Assembly (NCBI RefSeq): GCF_018704125.1
Contig: NZ_JAGTIS010000011.1
Span: 62,001 to 126,000 of the forward strand
Reading direction: 5' to 3'
DNA from: Metapseudomonas boanensis
GTDB lineage: Bacteria; Pseudomonadota; Gammaproteobacteria; Pseudomonadales; Pseudomonadaceae
Length of the DNA stretch: 64,000 nucleotides
Of this stretch, positions 38,605 to 52,193 are shown piece by piece. Every line of letters starts with the position of its first letter. Position 1 is the stretch's first letter. A program made the translations under genes and the position numbers. The notes under the pieces are model-generated. The model was not told the origin of the DNA, made no database searches, and saw nothing but the letters and a program-made list of their open reading frames with translations.

Positions 38605-41469
38605 TTACAGGCTGGCGATCTTGCCGCGCTGTTCGGCGAGGTTGGCCAGGGCCTGCTCGGCCTCGGCCAGCTTGGCGCGCTCCTTCTCGATCACGTCGGC
38701 CGGGGCCTTGGCGACGAAGCCTTCGTTGCCGAGCTTACCGCCAACGCGCTTCACTTCGCCTTCCAGGCGCTGGATTTCCTTATCCAGGCGCGCCAGTTCG
38801 GCGTCTTTGTCGATCAGGCCTGCCATAGGCACCAACACCTGCATGTCGCCAACCAGGGCGGTGGCGGACATCGGGGCTTCCTCGCCGGTGGCGAGTACGC
38901 GGACGGTCTCCAGCTTGGCCAGCTTCTTCAGCAGCGGCTCGTTCTCGGTCAGGCGGCGACGGTCTTCGTCGTTGGCGTTGACGAGGATGATGTCGATGCG
39001 TTTGGCCATCGAGATGTTCATCTCGCCACGGATCTGCCGCACACCGAGCATCAGCGCCTTGACCCAGGCGATGTCGCCTTCGGCGGCGGTGTCGATGCGC
39101 GCTTCATTGGCCACTGGCCAGGGTTGCAGCATCAGGGTGTCGCCACTCTTGCCGGCCTGGGCCTTGATGCGCTGCCAGATTTCCTCGGTGATGAACGGCA
39201 TGAAGGGGTGCGCCAGGCGCAGAGCCACTTCCAGCACGCGGATCAGCGTACGGCGGGTGCCGCGCTGGCGCTCGATCGGGGCGTTCTCGTCCCACAGCAC
39301 CGGCTTGACCAGCTCCAGGTACCAGGCGCAGTACTCGTCCCAGACGAACTCGTAGAGGGCCTGGGTGGCGAGGTCGAAGCGGAAGGCTTCCAGGTGACGG
39401 GTGACTTCCTGCTCGGTCCGTTGCAGGGCAGAGATGATCCAGCGGTCTACCGAGGACAGTTCGACCGGAGCGCCGGCCGCCGGCTCGTCGTTGACGCCAG
39501 TGTCCTGGCCATCGGTATTCTCGATGACGAAGTTGGCGGCGTTCCACAGCTTGTTACAGAAGTTGCGGTAACCCTCCACGCGGCCCATGTCGAACTTGAC
39601 ATCGCGGCCGGTGGAGGCCAGCGAGCAAAAGGTGAAGCGCAGGGCATCGGTGCCGTAGCTGTTGATTCCTTCGGGGAACTCGGCGCGGGTCTGCTTGGCG
39701 ATCTTCTCGGCCAGCTTGGGCTGCATCATGCCGCTGGTGCGTTTTTCCAGCAGGGTGTCGAGGTCTATGCCGTCGACGATGTCCAGCGGGTCGAGCACGT
39801 TGCCCTTGGACTTGGACATCTTGTGGCCCTGGCTGTCGCGCACCAGGCCATGGACGTAGACGGTCTTGAACGGAACCTGCGGGGTGCCGTCTTCGTTCTT
39901 CACCAGGTGCATGGTCAGCATGATCATGCGGGCGACCCAGAAGAAGATGATGTCGAAGCCGGTGACCAGCACGTCGGTGGGGTGGAAGGTCTTGAGGAAC
40001 TCGGTCTGTTCCGGCCAGCCAAGTGTGGAGAAGGTCCACAGGCCAGAGCTGAACCAGGTGTCCAGCACGTCCTCGTCCTGTTCCAGGGGGGTGTCGCCCA
40101 GGTTGTGCTTGGCGCGGACCTCGGCCTCGTTGCGGCCGACGTAGACATTGCCTTCTTCGTCGTACCAGGCCGGGATGCGATGACCCCACCAAAGCTGGCG
40201 GCTGATGCACCAGTCCTGTATGTCGCGCATCCAGGAGAAGTACATGTTTTCGTACTGCTTGGGCACGAACTGGATGCGACCGTCTTCCACGGCAGCGATG
40301 GCCGGCTCGGCCAACGGCTTGGTGGAGACGTACCATTGGTCGGTCAGCCAGGGTTCGATGACGGTGCCGGAACGGTCGCCCTTGGGCACTTTCAGCGCAT
40401 GGTCTTCGATTTTTTCCAAGAGGCCCAGGGCGTCGAAGGCCTCGACGATGCGCTTGCGCGCCTCGAAGCGATCCAGGCCGGCATACTCGGCGGGCAGGCT
40501 GCCGTCGACTTCGTGGTTGACGTTGCCGTCCAGGTTGAACACTTGGGCATGGGCCAGCACCGCAGCGTTCTTGTCGAAGATGTTGATAAGCGGCAGGTTG
40601 TGGCGCTTGCCGACTTCATAGTCATTGAAGTCGTGGGCCGGAGTGATCTTCACGCAGCCGGTGCCGAACTCGGGGTCGCAATACTCATCCGCGATGATCG
40701 GAATTCGACGACCCACCAGCGGCAGCTCAACGAAGGTGCCAATCAGGGATTTGTAGCGCTCGTCTTCCGGATGCACGGCTACGGCAGCGTCACCGAGCAT
40801 GGTTTCCGGACGGGTGGTGGCGACGATCAGGTAATCCTTGCCGTCGGCAGTCTTGTGGCCGTCGGCCAGCGGATAGCGCAGGTTCCATAGGCTGCCTTTC
40901 TCGTCGTGGTTCTCCACTTCGAGGTCGGAGATGGCGGTGTGGAACTTGGTGTCCCAGTTGACCAGGCGCTTGCCACGGTAGATCAGGCCATCTTCATGCA
41001 GGCGTACGAAGGCTTCCTTGACCGCTTCGGACAGGCCCTCGTCCATGGTGAAACGCTCGCGCGACCAATCCACGGAGGAGCCGAGGCGACGGATCTGGCG
41101 GGTGATGGTGCCGCCGGACTGCTCCTTCCATTCCCAGACCTTTTCCAGGAATTTCTCGCGGCCGAGGTCATGGCGGCTGATGCCTTGGGCACCCAGCTGG
41201 CGCTCCACCACCATCTGGGTGGCGATGCCGGCGTGGTCGGTGCCCGGCTGCCACAGTGTGTTACGGCCCTGCATGCGGCGGAAGCGGATCAGCGCGTCCA
41301 TGATGGCGTTGTTGAAACCGTGCCCCATGTGCAGGCTGCCGGTGACGTTCGGCGGCGGGATCATGATGGTGTAGGGCTCGCCGGAACCTTGCGGGGCGAA
41401 GTAGTTCTTGGACTCCCAGGTTTTGTACCAGGAGGTTTCGATGGCGTGGGGCTGGTAGGTCTTGTCCAT
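38605..41469 (-). CDS. valS: Valyl-tRNA synthetase
   Basis: Class I aminoacyl-tRNA synthetase charging tRNA-Val. The 954-aa product has the HIGH box as HMGHGFNN (near residue 47), the CP1 editing domain, the [12 protein letters not shown] motif (near 552), the anticodon-binding domain and a C-terminal coiled coil ([18 protein letters not shown]). Full family length. It is followed by 41684-42088 and holC-pepA upstream on the same strand, in the order usual for Pseudomonas. Confidence 0.98.
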   Translation of the reverse strand: MDKTYQPHAIETSWYKTWESKNYFAPQGSGEPYTIMIPPPNVTGSLHMGHGFNNAIMDALIRFRRMQGRNTLWQPGTDHAGIATQMVVERQLGAQGISRHDLGREKFLEKVWEWKEQSGGTITRQIRRLGSSVDWSRERFTMDEGLSEAVKEAFVRLHEDGLIYRGKRLVNWDTKFHTAISDLEVENHDEKGSLWNLRYPLADGHKTADGKDYLIVATTRPETMLGDAAVAVHPEDERYKSLIGTFVELPLVGRRIPIIADEYCDPEFGTGCVKITPAHDFNDYEVGKRHNLPLINIFDKNAAVLAHAQVFNLDGNVNHEVDGSLPAEYAGLDRFEARKRIVEAFDALGLLEKIEDHALKVPKGDRSGTVIEPWLTDQWYVSTKPLAEPAIAAVEDGRIQFVPKQYENMYFSWMRDIQDWCISRQLWWGHRIPAWYDEEGNVYVGRNEAEVRAKHNLGDTPLEQDEDVLDTWFSSGLWTFSTLGWPEQTEFLKTFHPTDVLVTGFDIIFFWVARMIMLTMHLVKNEDGTPQVPFKTVYVHGLVRDSQGHKMSKSKGNVLDPLDIVDGIDLDTLLEKRTSGMMQPKLAEKIAKQTRAEFPEGINSYGTDALRFTFCSLASTGRDVKFDMGRVEGYRNFCNKLWNAANFVIENTDGQDTGVNDEPAAGAPVELSSVDRWIISALQRTEQEVTRHLEAFRFDLATQALYEFVWDEYCAWYLELVKPVLWDENAPIERQRGTRRTLIRVLEVALRLAHPFMPFITEEIWQRIKAQAGKSGDTLMLQPWPVANEARIDTAAEGDIAWVKALMLGVRQIRGEMNISMAKRIDIILVNANDEDRRRLTENEPLLKKLAKLETVRVLATGEEAPMSATALVGDMQVLVPMAGLIDKDAELARLDKEIQRLEGEVKRVGGKLGNEGFVAKAPADVIEKERAKLAEAEQALANLAEQRGKIASL

Positions 41470-41601
41470 GGTTCGGCGGGGACCCTAGAAGGCAACTAGT
41501 CGGGAAAACCGGAGAGTATAGCGGCAACGGGCCGTCGAAAGAATTGGCGCACGCGTTCGGTGCGCGATGAACGGGGTCGAAGGCGGGGGAGGCGCAGGTT
41601 G

Positions 41602-41662
41602 TGTAGGAGCCAGCTTGCTGGCGAAGGCGCTTGCTTCGTTCGCGAGCAAGCTCGCTCCTGCA
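41602..41662. repeat. REP element upstream of valS
   Basis: TGTAGGAGCCAGCTTGCTGGC and GCGAGCAAGCTCGCTCCTGCA form an imperfect inverted repeat; the second REP copy in the window. The rest of 41470-41683 shows no gene. Confidence 0.9.
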
Positions 41663-41683
41663 GGTGGGGCGGCGAGTGGGAGA

Positions 41684-42088
41684 TCACCGCTTGGGGTGAG
41701 CCAGCAGGTGGGCCATATGCGCTTCGAGACGGCGTTTCAGCTCGGCCTCGATCTGCGGGACGAAATCGTCGATGACGTCCTGGAGAATTGCCTGTGCTGT
41801 GGCGCGGAGCTCAGCATCCAGGTCGGCAGGTTCAGCCGATGCATCAGGCTCCAGGCGGTTCCGGACGGTATCGACCAGCGGTTGTAATAGCGGTGGCTCG
41901 GGGGCTGGCTGAAGCGGTGCGGAGAGTGCGGGCTCGATGATGTCCGAGAGCAGGGGAATGCCATCTGCTTCGAGGGGATCGGTGAGCAGGGGCGGTTCAT
42001 TGCTGCCCGGCTGGTCGAGAAGGGCACGGATCGACTCGAGATCGTCCAGCAGGTGCGCAGGCTTAGGAGGCTGTTTCGGGGTTTCCAT
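41684..42088 (-). CDS. Conserved hypothetical acidic protein between holC and valS
   Basis: The 134-aa product is soluble, acidic and Pro/Leu-rich in its first half (LLTDPLEADGIPLLSDIIEP), with a helical C-terminal half (ILQDVIDDFVPQIEAELKRR). No enzymatic motif is visible. Its place between holC and valS is conserved in Pseudomonas as I recall. I start at ATG 42088 (METPKQPPKPAHLLDDL), 11 bp after the holC stop; a GTG at 42097 is also in frame. A role with DNA polymerase III chi is only suggested by position. Confidence 0.75.
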   Translation of the reverse strand: METPKQPPKPAHLLDDLESIRALLDQPGSNEPPLLTDPLEADGIPLLSDIIEPALSAPLQPAPEPPLLQPLVDTVRNRLEPDASAEPADLDAELRATAQAILQDVIDDFVPQIEAELKRRLEAHMAHLLAHPKR

Positions 42089-42099
42089 GGATAGCACGA

Positions 42100-44069
<1,970 letters not shown>

Positions 44070-44143
44070 TTACGGCGGGCTGGCCATAAAGCGGCTAGTT
44101 TGAGCGTAGCCGCCCGAGCCTGACAACCCTGGAGTGTCTGGTT

Positions 44144-45265
44144 TTGATTGTCTTCCGTTATCTCTCCCGCGAGGTCTTGATCACCCTCAGTGCGGTCAGC
44201 GCCGTATTGCTGGTAATCATCATGAGCGGCCGTTTCATCAAGTACCTGGCCCAGGCTGCCCAAGGGGTTCTGGACCCGGGCGTGCTGTTCATGATCATGG
44301 GCTACCGGATTCCAGGGTTCCTTCAACTGATCCTCCCGCTGGGCCTGTTCCTCGGCTTTCTGCTGGCTTACGGACGCCTCTATCTCGACAGTGAGATGAC
44401 GGTGCTGACCGCTACGGGCATGAGCCAGCAGCGCTTGATGGTCTACAGTCTGGCGCCGGCCACCCTGGTCGCCTTGCTGGTGGCCTGGTTGAGCATGGGG
44501 CTGGCGCCGCAAGGCGTGAGCGAGGTTGGCCGCATCCTTCAGGAACAGGATGCGCTGACCGAGTTCGACACCCTGGTGCCCGGTCGCTTCCAGGGCCTCA
44601 AGGGTGGTGGACGGGTTACCTATACCGAGGCGTTGTCCGCCGACCGCGCTGAGCTGGGCGGGGTGTTCATCTCCGAGAAGCGCGTATCGCGTGAAAATGG
44701 CAAGGATCGCGGCATTGGCGTGCTGGTCGCCGAGAAAGGGCGTCAGGAAATCCAGCCTGATGGCAGCCGCTACCTTATCCTCCAGAACGGTTACCGCTAC
44801 GACGGAAATCCGGGCAAGGCCGATTACCGCATTATCCATTACGAAACCTACGGGGTACTGTTACCCAAGCCGGAAATCAGCGCCGAAATCGGCGAGCGCG
44901 AGGCGGTGCCGACCTCGGAGCTGATCGGCAGCGCCGATCCGCGCTACCAGGCCGAGTTGCAGTGGCGCCTATCGATCCCGTTGCTGGTATTTGTGGTCAC
45001 GCTGCTCGCTGTTCCGTTGTCGAAAGTGAACCCACGCCAAGGGCGCTTCCTCAAGCTACTGCCGGCGATCCTGCTCTACATGGCTTATCTGTCGCTGCTG
45101 ATAGCCGCGCGGGGGCAACTGGACAAGGGGCGTATCCCCATGGTGCTTGGTCTGTGGTGGGTGCACGGGTTGTTCCTGGTGATCGGTCTGTTGTTGCTCT
45201 ACTGGGAGCCTCTGCGCCTGAAGTGGGCGGCCCGTCGTGATGCCCGTGAGGTGGCCCATGGTTAA
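44144..45265 (+). CDS. lptF: LptF, lipopolysaccharide export permease
   Basis: Inner-membrane subunit of the LptB2FG ABC extractor that lifts LPS from the membrane toward LptC. The 373-aa product has helices near 12-32, 50-80 and 100-120, a periplasmic beta-jellyroll (about 130-265) and three C-terminal helices (about 275-360). It starts with TTG at 44144 (read as MIVFRYLSREVL), with GGAG about ten bases upstream; the conserved N-terminus leaves no better start. It overlaps lptG by 8 bp. Confidence 0.95.
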   Translation: MIVFRYLSREVLITLSAVSAVLLVIIMSGRFIKYLAQAAQGVLDPGVLFMIMGYRIPGFLQLILPLGLFLGFLLAYGRLYLDSEMTVLTATGMSQQRLMVYSLAPATLVALLVAWLSMGLAPQGVSEVGRILQEQDALTEFDTLVPGRFQGLKGGGRVTYTEALSADRAELGGVFISEKRVSRENGKDRGIGVLVAEKGRQEIQPDGSRYLILQNGYRYDGNPGKADYRIIHYETYGVLLPKPEISAEIGEREAVPTSELIGSADPRYQAELQWRLSIPLLVFVVTLLAVPLSKVNPRQGRFLKLLPAILLYMAYLSLLIAARGQLDKGRIPMVLGLWWVHGLFLVIGLLLLYWEPLRLKWAARRDAREVAHG

Positions 45266-46319
45266 GTTGGATCGCTACATCGGTACCAGCGTGCTGTTCG
45301 GCATTCTTGCTGTGTTGGGGGTCATTGTCAGTCTTGCGGCGTTGTTTGCGTTCATCGATGAGTTGGGCGACGTCGAGGGTGGCTATGGCGTGATGGACGC
45401 GGCCTGGTACGTGTTCCTGACCTTACCCCGTAGGCTCTACGACATGCTGCCGATGGCAGCCCTGATTGGCAGCCTGATCGGTCTCGGATCATTGGCCAGC
45501 AGCAGCGAGCTGACGGTCATGCGTGCGGCGGGCGTCTCCATTGGGCGCATCGTCTGGGCCGTCATGAAGCCGATGCTGGTGCTGATGCTGGTAGGCATCC
45601 TGGTCGGCGAGTACGTTGCCCCCTGGAGCGAGAATCTGGCGCAGGCCAACCGCTCCTTGGCTCAGGGTGGAGGCGATGCGCAAAGCTCCAAGCGTGGTCT
45701 CTGGCACCGCCAGGGCGAAGAGTTTGTGCACATCAACGCCGTGCAGCCCAATGGCATTCTCTATGGCGTGACCCGTTACCGCTTCGATGCCGAGCGCCAT
45801 ATGCAGGCTGCCAGCTTCGCACGTCGAGCAATGTTCCAAGGTGATCACTGGCTGCTGGAGGATGTGAAGACGACCCATTTCCGCGGCGACCATACCGAAG
45901 TGGCGGATGCAGCCAGCGAGCGTTGGGATGTGCAACTCGATCCGCAGCTGCTCGGCACGGTGGTGATGGAGCCCGAGGCGCTGTCCATCAGCGGGTTGTG
46001 GCGATACGCCCACTACCTGGCGGAGCAGGGACTGAATAATGGGCGCTACTGGTTGGCCTTCTGGATCAAGGTGTTGCAGCCCCTGGTGACTGCCGCCCTG
46101 GTGCTGATGGCGATCTCCTTCATATTCGGGCCCTTGCGCTCCGTGACACTGGGGCAGCGGGTGTTCACCGGGGTTGTGATTGGCTTTGTGGTGCGCATCA
46201 GTCAGGACTTGCTGGGGCCCTCGAGCCTGGTGTTCGGATTCTCGCCGCTGCTGGCGGTGCTGATTCCAGCGGGCGTCTGTGCCTTGGCTGGCGTCTGGCT
46301 GTTGAGGCGGGCAGGGTGA
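45258..46319 (+). CDS. lptG: LptG, lipopolysaccharide export permease
   Basis: Partner of LptF in LPS extraction. The 353-aa product has the same layout: N-terminal helices (SVLFGILAVLGVIVSLAALF, then LPMAALIGSLIGLGSLA), a periplasmic domain (about 130-260) and C-terminal helices. ATG 45258 (MVKLDRYIG) has GAGGTGG upstream inside lptF; an in-frame ATG seven codons earlier is less likely. A terminator follows 22 bp after the stop. Confidence 0.95.
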   Translation: MVKLDRYIGTSVLFGILAVLGVIVSLAALFAFIDELGDVEGGYGVMDAAWYVFLTLPRRLYDMLPMAALIGSLIGLGSLASSSELTVMRAAGVSIGRIVWAVMKPMLVLMLVGILVGEYVAPWSENLAQANRSLAQGGGDAQSSKRGLWHRQGEEFVHINAVQPNGILYGVTRYRFDAERHMQAASFARRAMFQGDHWLLEDVKTTHFRGDHTEVADAASERWDVQLDPQLLGTVVMEPEALSISGLWRYAHYLAEQGLNNGRYWLAFWIKVLQPLVTAALVLMAISFIFGPLRSVTLGQRVFTGVVIGFVVRISQDLLGPSSLVFGFSPLLAVLIPAGVCALAGVWLLRRAG

Positions 46320-46341
46320 TCGTAGCCAATCCGCGATGAAC

Positions 46342-46368
46342 AAAAAGCCGGCTCAATGCCGGCTTTTT
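46342..46368. terminator. Bidirectional intrinsic terminator between lptG and the RDD gene
   Basis: AAAAAGCCGGC and GCCGGCTTTTT arms around a five-base loop serve both convergent genes. Confidence 0.93.
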
Positions 46369-46378
46369 GTTGTTTGGG

Positions 46379-46873
46379 TCATTTCTTGTGAATGCCCTTC
46401 GGAAGTTGCACCACCTGGCTTTCGGAGTAGAGGTCGTGCCAGGTGCGTTTTTCCTTGTCCCAGAGACTCCAGAGGAAGCCCAGGCCCAGGCACAGCCAGG
46501 AGCCGATGGCGACTACGAAGCGTAGCGTCGCCTGCCAAAGGCTTATGGCTGTGCCGTCCTTGTTCTGTACGCGGATGCCCCACACTTGCATGCCGAGGGT
46601 CTGGCCGGTGTGCGTCCAGAACTTGGCGAAGAAGGCGAACAGGCTGAAGAACACGAGAGTGGCGAGGACTGGGTCGCCATCGAGGGCTCCAGCGTCGGCA
46701 AGCTGTCTCATGCGCTCCTCGCCGTGAACCATGATGCGCATTGCCTGATAGGCAAAACCCACCACCAGGATCATCGCAGCGCAAAGCAGGAAGTCGTAGA
46801 ACATGGCCGCAAAACGTCGGATCAGGCCGGCAGATGGAAATTCGCCCTGAGGGCGCAAGTGGTGTTTCGGCAT
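46379..46873 (-). CDS. RDD-family membrane protein
   Basis: The 164-aa protein has the RDD signature (LIRRFAAMFYDFLL, an R-D motif before TM1), three or four hydrophobic helices and the GQTLGMQVWGIRVQNKDG segment after TM2. The function of RDD proteins is mostly unknown; some relate to ion homeostasis. ATG 46873 (MPKHHLRPQGEFPSAG) is chosen over one ten codons upstream. Confidence 0.88.
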   Translation of the reverse strand: MPKHHLRPQGEFPSAGLIRRFAAMFYDFLLCAAMILVVGFAYQAMRIMVHGEERMRQLADAGALDGDPVLATLVFFSLFAFFAKFWTHTGQTLGMQVWGIRVQNKDGTAISLWQATLRFVVAIGSWLCLGLGFLWSLWDKEKRTWHDLYSESQVVQLPKGIHKK

Positions 46874-46925
46874 TGCAGGCTCTTGGCGTGAGGGAGGCGC
46901 CATTCTAGCAGCCGAGCGCTGCGCA

Positions 46926-46961
46926 CAAAAAAGCCCCTGATGTTTCCATCAGGGGCTTTTG
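46926..46961 (-). terminator. Intrinsic terminator of the cold-shock gene
   Basis: AAGCCCCTGATG/CATCAGGGGCTT arms around TTTC with an A-tract on the left and TTTT on the right. On the minus strand it ends with a long T run 15 bp after the stop. Confidence 0.93.
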
Positions 46962-46975
46962 CAAAGCTCAGGAGA

Positions 46976-47188
46976 TCAGTTAACGATCTGAACCTGATCA
47001 GCCTGCATGCCTTTCTGGCCTTGCACGGCTACGAAAGTGACCTTCTGGCCTTCTTTCAGGCTACGGAAGCCGGAGCCTTCGATAGCGCGGAAGTGAACGA
47101 ACAGATCCGGACCGCTCTCAGGGGTAATGAAGCCAAAACCCTTCTCGTCGTTGAACCATTTTACGGTGCCGGTTTGACGATTCGACAT
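46976..47188 (-). CDS. CspA-family cold-shock protein
   Basis: Single cold-shock domain RNA chaperone. The 70-aa product has RNP1 (KGFGFI) and RNP2 (LFVHF) and ends DQVQIVN. It has the usual family length. ATG 47188 follows AAGGAAACAAG. The ~165-nt leader inferred upstream is typical for temperature-controlled csp genes, although not all family members are cold-induced. Confidence 0.95.
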   Translation of the reverse strand: MSNRQTGTVKWFNDEKGFGFITPESGPDLFVHFRAIEGSGFRSLKEGQKVTFVAVQGQKGMQADQVQIVN

Positions 47189-47490
47189 ATCTTGTTTCCT
47201 TGAAACTGAAGTTGATGACAGCCTCCTGCTCCCGCTTGGGCAAGAAGGGCTGGAACTGGTTGCAAAGAGGTAAGAGAAGTCGAGCGGGATGTAGCGGATC
47301 TGGTGATCTACCGCATCAGGTCACGATTCAACAGCGACCCATGCAAACACAGTTGGCTCACTCTACGCTAAGTTTTGCGTAATTGCCAATCCCCCGTAGG
47401 GCCTATCTTACAAGGGGTATTCATGGGTACTGCGGCAGGCCGGATTTACCGGGTGTGGCAGGCAACTTGAGGAGGGAATTGCAGATATCG
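47189..47490 (-). promoter_or_regulatory. Leader and predicted promoter of the cold-shock gene
   Basis: On the minus strand TTGGCA (47389-47384) and TAGAGT (47365-47360) are 18 bp apart and would start RNA near 47353, giving a leader of about 165 nt. The remaining DNA to the tRNA gene holds no reading frame. The promoter call is tentative. Confidence 0.45.
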
Positions 47491-47577
47491 TGGTGCCCCG
47501 GGAGAGACTCGAACTCTCACTCTGTCGCCAGAAACGGATTTTGAATCCGCCGCGTCTACCGATTCCGCCACCGAGGC
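47491..47577 (-). tRNA. tRNA-Leu (anticodon CAA)
   Basis: An 87-nt cloverleaf on the minus strand with acceptor arms GCCTCGG/CCGGGGC (one G-T pair), D-arm GGCGGAATCGGTAGACGC, anticodon stem-loop CGGATTCAAAATCCG (anticodon CAA), a long class-II variable arm, T-arm GAGAGTTCGAGTCTCTC and an encoded 3' CCA. Confidence 0.97.
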
Positions 47578-47685
47578 ACGATGGGCGCGCAGTATAGGGA
47601 GGCGCTCAGGGTCGGTCAATCCGTCTTCGTGGTCAGCTTCGTACATTTCCGGTATTATTTGCGCCCCTGCGATACGACCCCCACC

Positions 47686-49865
<2,180 letters not shown>

Positions 49866-49921
49866 GTCGAAGCAATCGTTTCAAGACCTGGATATTCAAA
49901 TCCTTATAACAGGAGTTTTAC

Positions 49922-50260
49922 ATGAGCTTTCTGATTCCCGCCGCTTATGCCGACGCCGCCCCGGCCGCTGCTGCTGGCCCCGCCGGTACCGGTTTCGAGT
50001 GGGTTTTCCTGGTCGGCTTCCTGGTCATCTTCTACCTGATGATCTGGCGTCCCCAGGCCAAGCGCGCCAAGGAGCACAAGAACCTGCTTACAAGCCTGCA
50101 GAAGGGTGATGAAGTGGTGACCTCTGGTGGTATCGCCGGCAAGGTGGTCAAGGTCTCCGATGACTTCGTCGTCATCGAGGTGTCCGACACTGTCGAGCTG
50201 AAGTTCCAGAAGGCGGCCATCGCAGCGACCCTGCCGAAGGGCACGCTGAAAGCCATCTAA
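49922..50260 (+). CDS. yajC: YajC, SecDF-associated translocase subunit
   Basis: Small inner-membrane protein of the SecDF-YajC complex. The 112-aa product has one membrane helix (WVFLVGFLVIFYLMIW), followed by RPQAKRAKEHKNLLTSLQKG and a beta-rich cytosolic domain (GDEVVTSGGIAGKV). ATG 49922 with ACAGGAG at good spacing. Confidence 0.96.
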   Translation: MSFLIPAAYADAAPAAAAGPAGTGFEWVFLVGFLVIFYLMIWRPQAKRAKEHKNLLTSLQKGDEVVTSGGIAGKVVKVSDDFVVIEVSDTVELKFQKAAIAATLPKGTLKAI

Positions 50261-50281
50261 CGAATCACGGATTACCATCGA

Positions 50282-50302
50282 CGGGGCGCTTGAGGCGCCC
50301 CG
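50282..50302 (+). other. Hairpin between yajC and secD
   Basis: GGGGCGC/GCGCCCC arms around a short loop without a T-tract. It may tune secDF expression relative to yajC. Confidence 0.5.
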
Positions 50303-50321
50303 CGTCATAACGGGCGGTGTC

Positions 50322-52184
50322 ATGCTCAACAAATATCCACTGTGGAAGTACCTGCTGATCCTGGCTGTGCTGGCGATTGGTTTGGTCTATTCCGCTCCCA
50401 ATCTCTATCCGGATGATCCGGCCATTCAGGTCAGCGGTGCCAGCACGGCGCTGAAGATCCAGCAGGCTGATCTGGACCGGACCATCGAAGCCCTCAAGGG
50501 CGCGGGCATCGAGGTCAAGGCCGCCTCCCTGAGTGAGCGCGGTGGTTTGCTGCGTCTGACCAAGCTGGCTGATCAGCTGCCGGCCAAGGATGTGGTGCGC
50601 AAGGTCCTGGGTGACGATTACGTGGTGGCCTTGAACCTGGCACCGACCACTCCGGATTGGCTGCGCAATCTGGGCGCCACGCCGATGAAGCTGGGCCTCG
50701 ACCTTTCCGGTGGCGTGCACTTCCTGCTGGAAGTCGACATGGAAAAGGCGGTATCGGCTCGTGTGAAGATATACGAAGGTGAAGTCCGTGCCCTACTGCG
50801 CAAGGAGCGTGTCCGGTACCGCAGCCTGCCGGCCCAGGACAATGGCTTCCAACTCGGCTTTACTGACCAGGATTCCCTCGACAAGGCCCAGTCGCTGATT
50901 CGCAAGAGCTTCACCGACTTCGACCTGACCACCACTGAGCGTGGCGGCCAGCAGGTCCTGCAGCTCGCCTTGAAACAGGCCAAGCTGGCGGAGATCCGCG
51001 AGTATTCCATCAAGCAGAACCTCACCACCGTCCGTAACCGCGTCAACGAATTGGGCGTGGCGGAACCGATCGTGCAGCGCCAGGGCGCCAACCGCATTGT
51101 GGTCGAGCTGCCGGGCGTGCAGGACACTGCTGAAGCGAAGCGTATTCTTGGCAAGACTGCCAACCTGGAGTTCCGCCTGGCGGCCGAGCCGACTGCCAGC
51201 AAGGCATCCACAGAATCGTTCGAATTCCGTGAGCCGGGTCGTCCGCCGGTGCCGCTGGAGCGCAGCCTGATCATCACCGGCGACCAGGTCACTGATGCCC
51301 AGGCCAGCTACGACGAGAACGGTCGCCCGCAGGTGAACATTCGTCTCGACGGCCATGGCGGCGAGCTGATGAGTCGCGCTACCCGCAATAATGTGGGCCG
51401 CAGCATGGCGGTGATCTTCATCGAGCAGCGTCCGATGACCCGCTATGTGAAGCAAATGGTCGACGGCGTCGAGCAGGAAGTGGCAGTACAGAGCTTCAAG
51501 GAGGAGAAGAAGATCATCAGCCTGGCGACCATTCAGTCGCCGCTGGGCAGTCAATTCCGCATCACGGGCCTGGATGGCCAGGGCGAGTCCTCCGAACTGG
51601 CACTGCTGTTGCGTGCGGGTGGTTTGGCCGCGCCAATGTATTTCGCCGAGGAGCGGACCATTGGCCCGAGCCTGGGGGCGGAAAACATCATCAAGGGCAT
51701 CGAGTCCACCGAGTGGGCGATGGTCTTCGTCTCCTTGTTCATCATCGCCATTTACCGCTTCTTCGGCTTCCTGGCGACCATTGCACTGGCATTCAACCTG
51801 GTGCTGCTGGTGGGGCTGATGTCGGTGATCGGGGCGACACTGACCCTGCCAGGTATTGCCGGTATCGTACTGACCCTGGGTATGGCGGTGGACGCCAACG
51901 TGCTGATCTACTCCCGTATACGCGAGGAGCTGGCCAATGGCCTGTCGGTGCAGCGGGCAATCCATGAGGGCTTTGATCGCGCCTACACCGCGATCGTCGA
52001 CAGTAACCTGACCACGCTGCTGGTCGGCGGCATCCTGTTCGCGTTGGGGACAGGTCCGATCAAAGGCTTCGCTGTGACCATGTCGCTGGGGATCATCACT
52101 TCGATGTTCACCGCCATCATGTTCACCCGTGGCATGGTCAACCTGATCTTCGGTGGCCGCAACTTCAAGAAACTGTGGATTTGA
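50322..52184 (+). CDS. secD: SecD, protein translocase subunit
   Basis: Proton-driven RND-type partner of SecYEG that pulls exported proteins into the periplasm. The 620-aa product has TM1 at the N-terminus (YLLILAVLAIGLVYSAP), the conserved LGLDLSGGVHFLLEVD motif (near 125), a large periplasmic domain and five C-terminal helices (from about residue 465) with the GMAVDANVLIYSRIREEL motif. ATG 50322 has a weak GGGCGG ribosome site. Confidence 0.97.
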   Translation: MLNKYPLWKYLLILAVLAIGLVYSAPNLYPDDPAIQVSGASTALKIQQADLDRTIEALKGAGIEVKAASLSERGGLLRLTKLADQLPAKDVVRKVLGDDYVVALNLAPTTPDWLRNLGATPMKLGLDLSGGVHFLLEVDMEKAVSARVKIYEGEVRALLRKERVRYRSLPAQDNGFQLGFTDQDSLDKAQSLIRKSFTDFDLTTTERGGQQVLQLALKQAKLAEIREYSIKQNLTTVRNRVNELGVAEPIVQRQGANRIVVELPGVQDTAEAKRILGKTANLEFRLAAEPTASKASTESFEFREPGRPPVPLERSLIITGDQVTDAQASYDENGRPQVNIRLDGHGGELMSRATRNNVGRSMAVIFIEQRPMTRYVKQMVDGVEQEVAVQSFKEEKKIISLATIQSPLGSQFRITGLDGQGESSELALLLRAGGLAAPMYFAEERTIGPSLGAENIIKGIESTEWAMVFVSLFIIAIYRFFGFLATIALAFNLVLLVGLMSVIGATLTLPGIAGIVLTLGMAVDANVLIYSRIREELANGLSVQRAIHEGFDRAYTAIVDSNLTTLLVGGILFALGTGPIKGFAVTMSLGIITSMFTAIMFTRGMVNLIFGGRNFKKLWI

Positions 52185-52193
52185 GGTCTTGCC

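Noticed and set aside
39124-40890. A 588-codon open frame on the plus strand opposite valS
   Set aside because: It is the complement of the valS coding frame in high-GC DNA; its translation is low-complexity (Gly/Val/His/Gln-rich) without domains, while valS shows all synthetase motifs.
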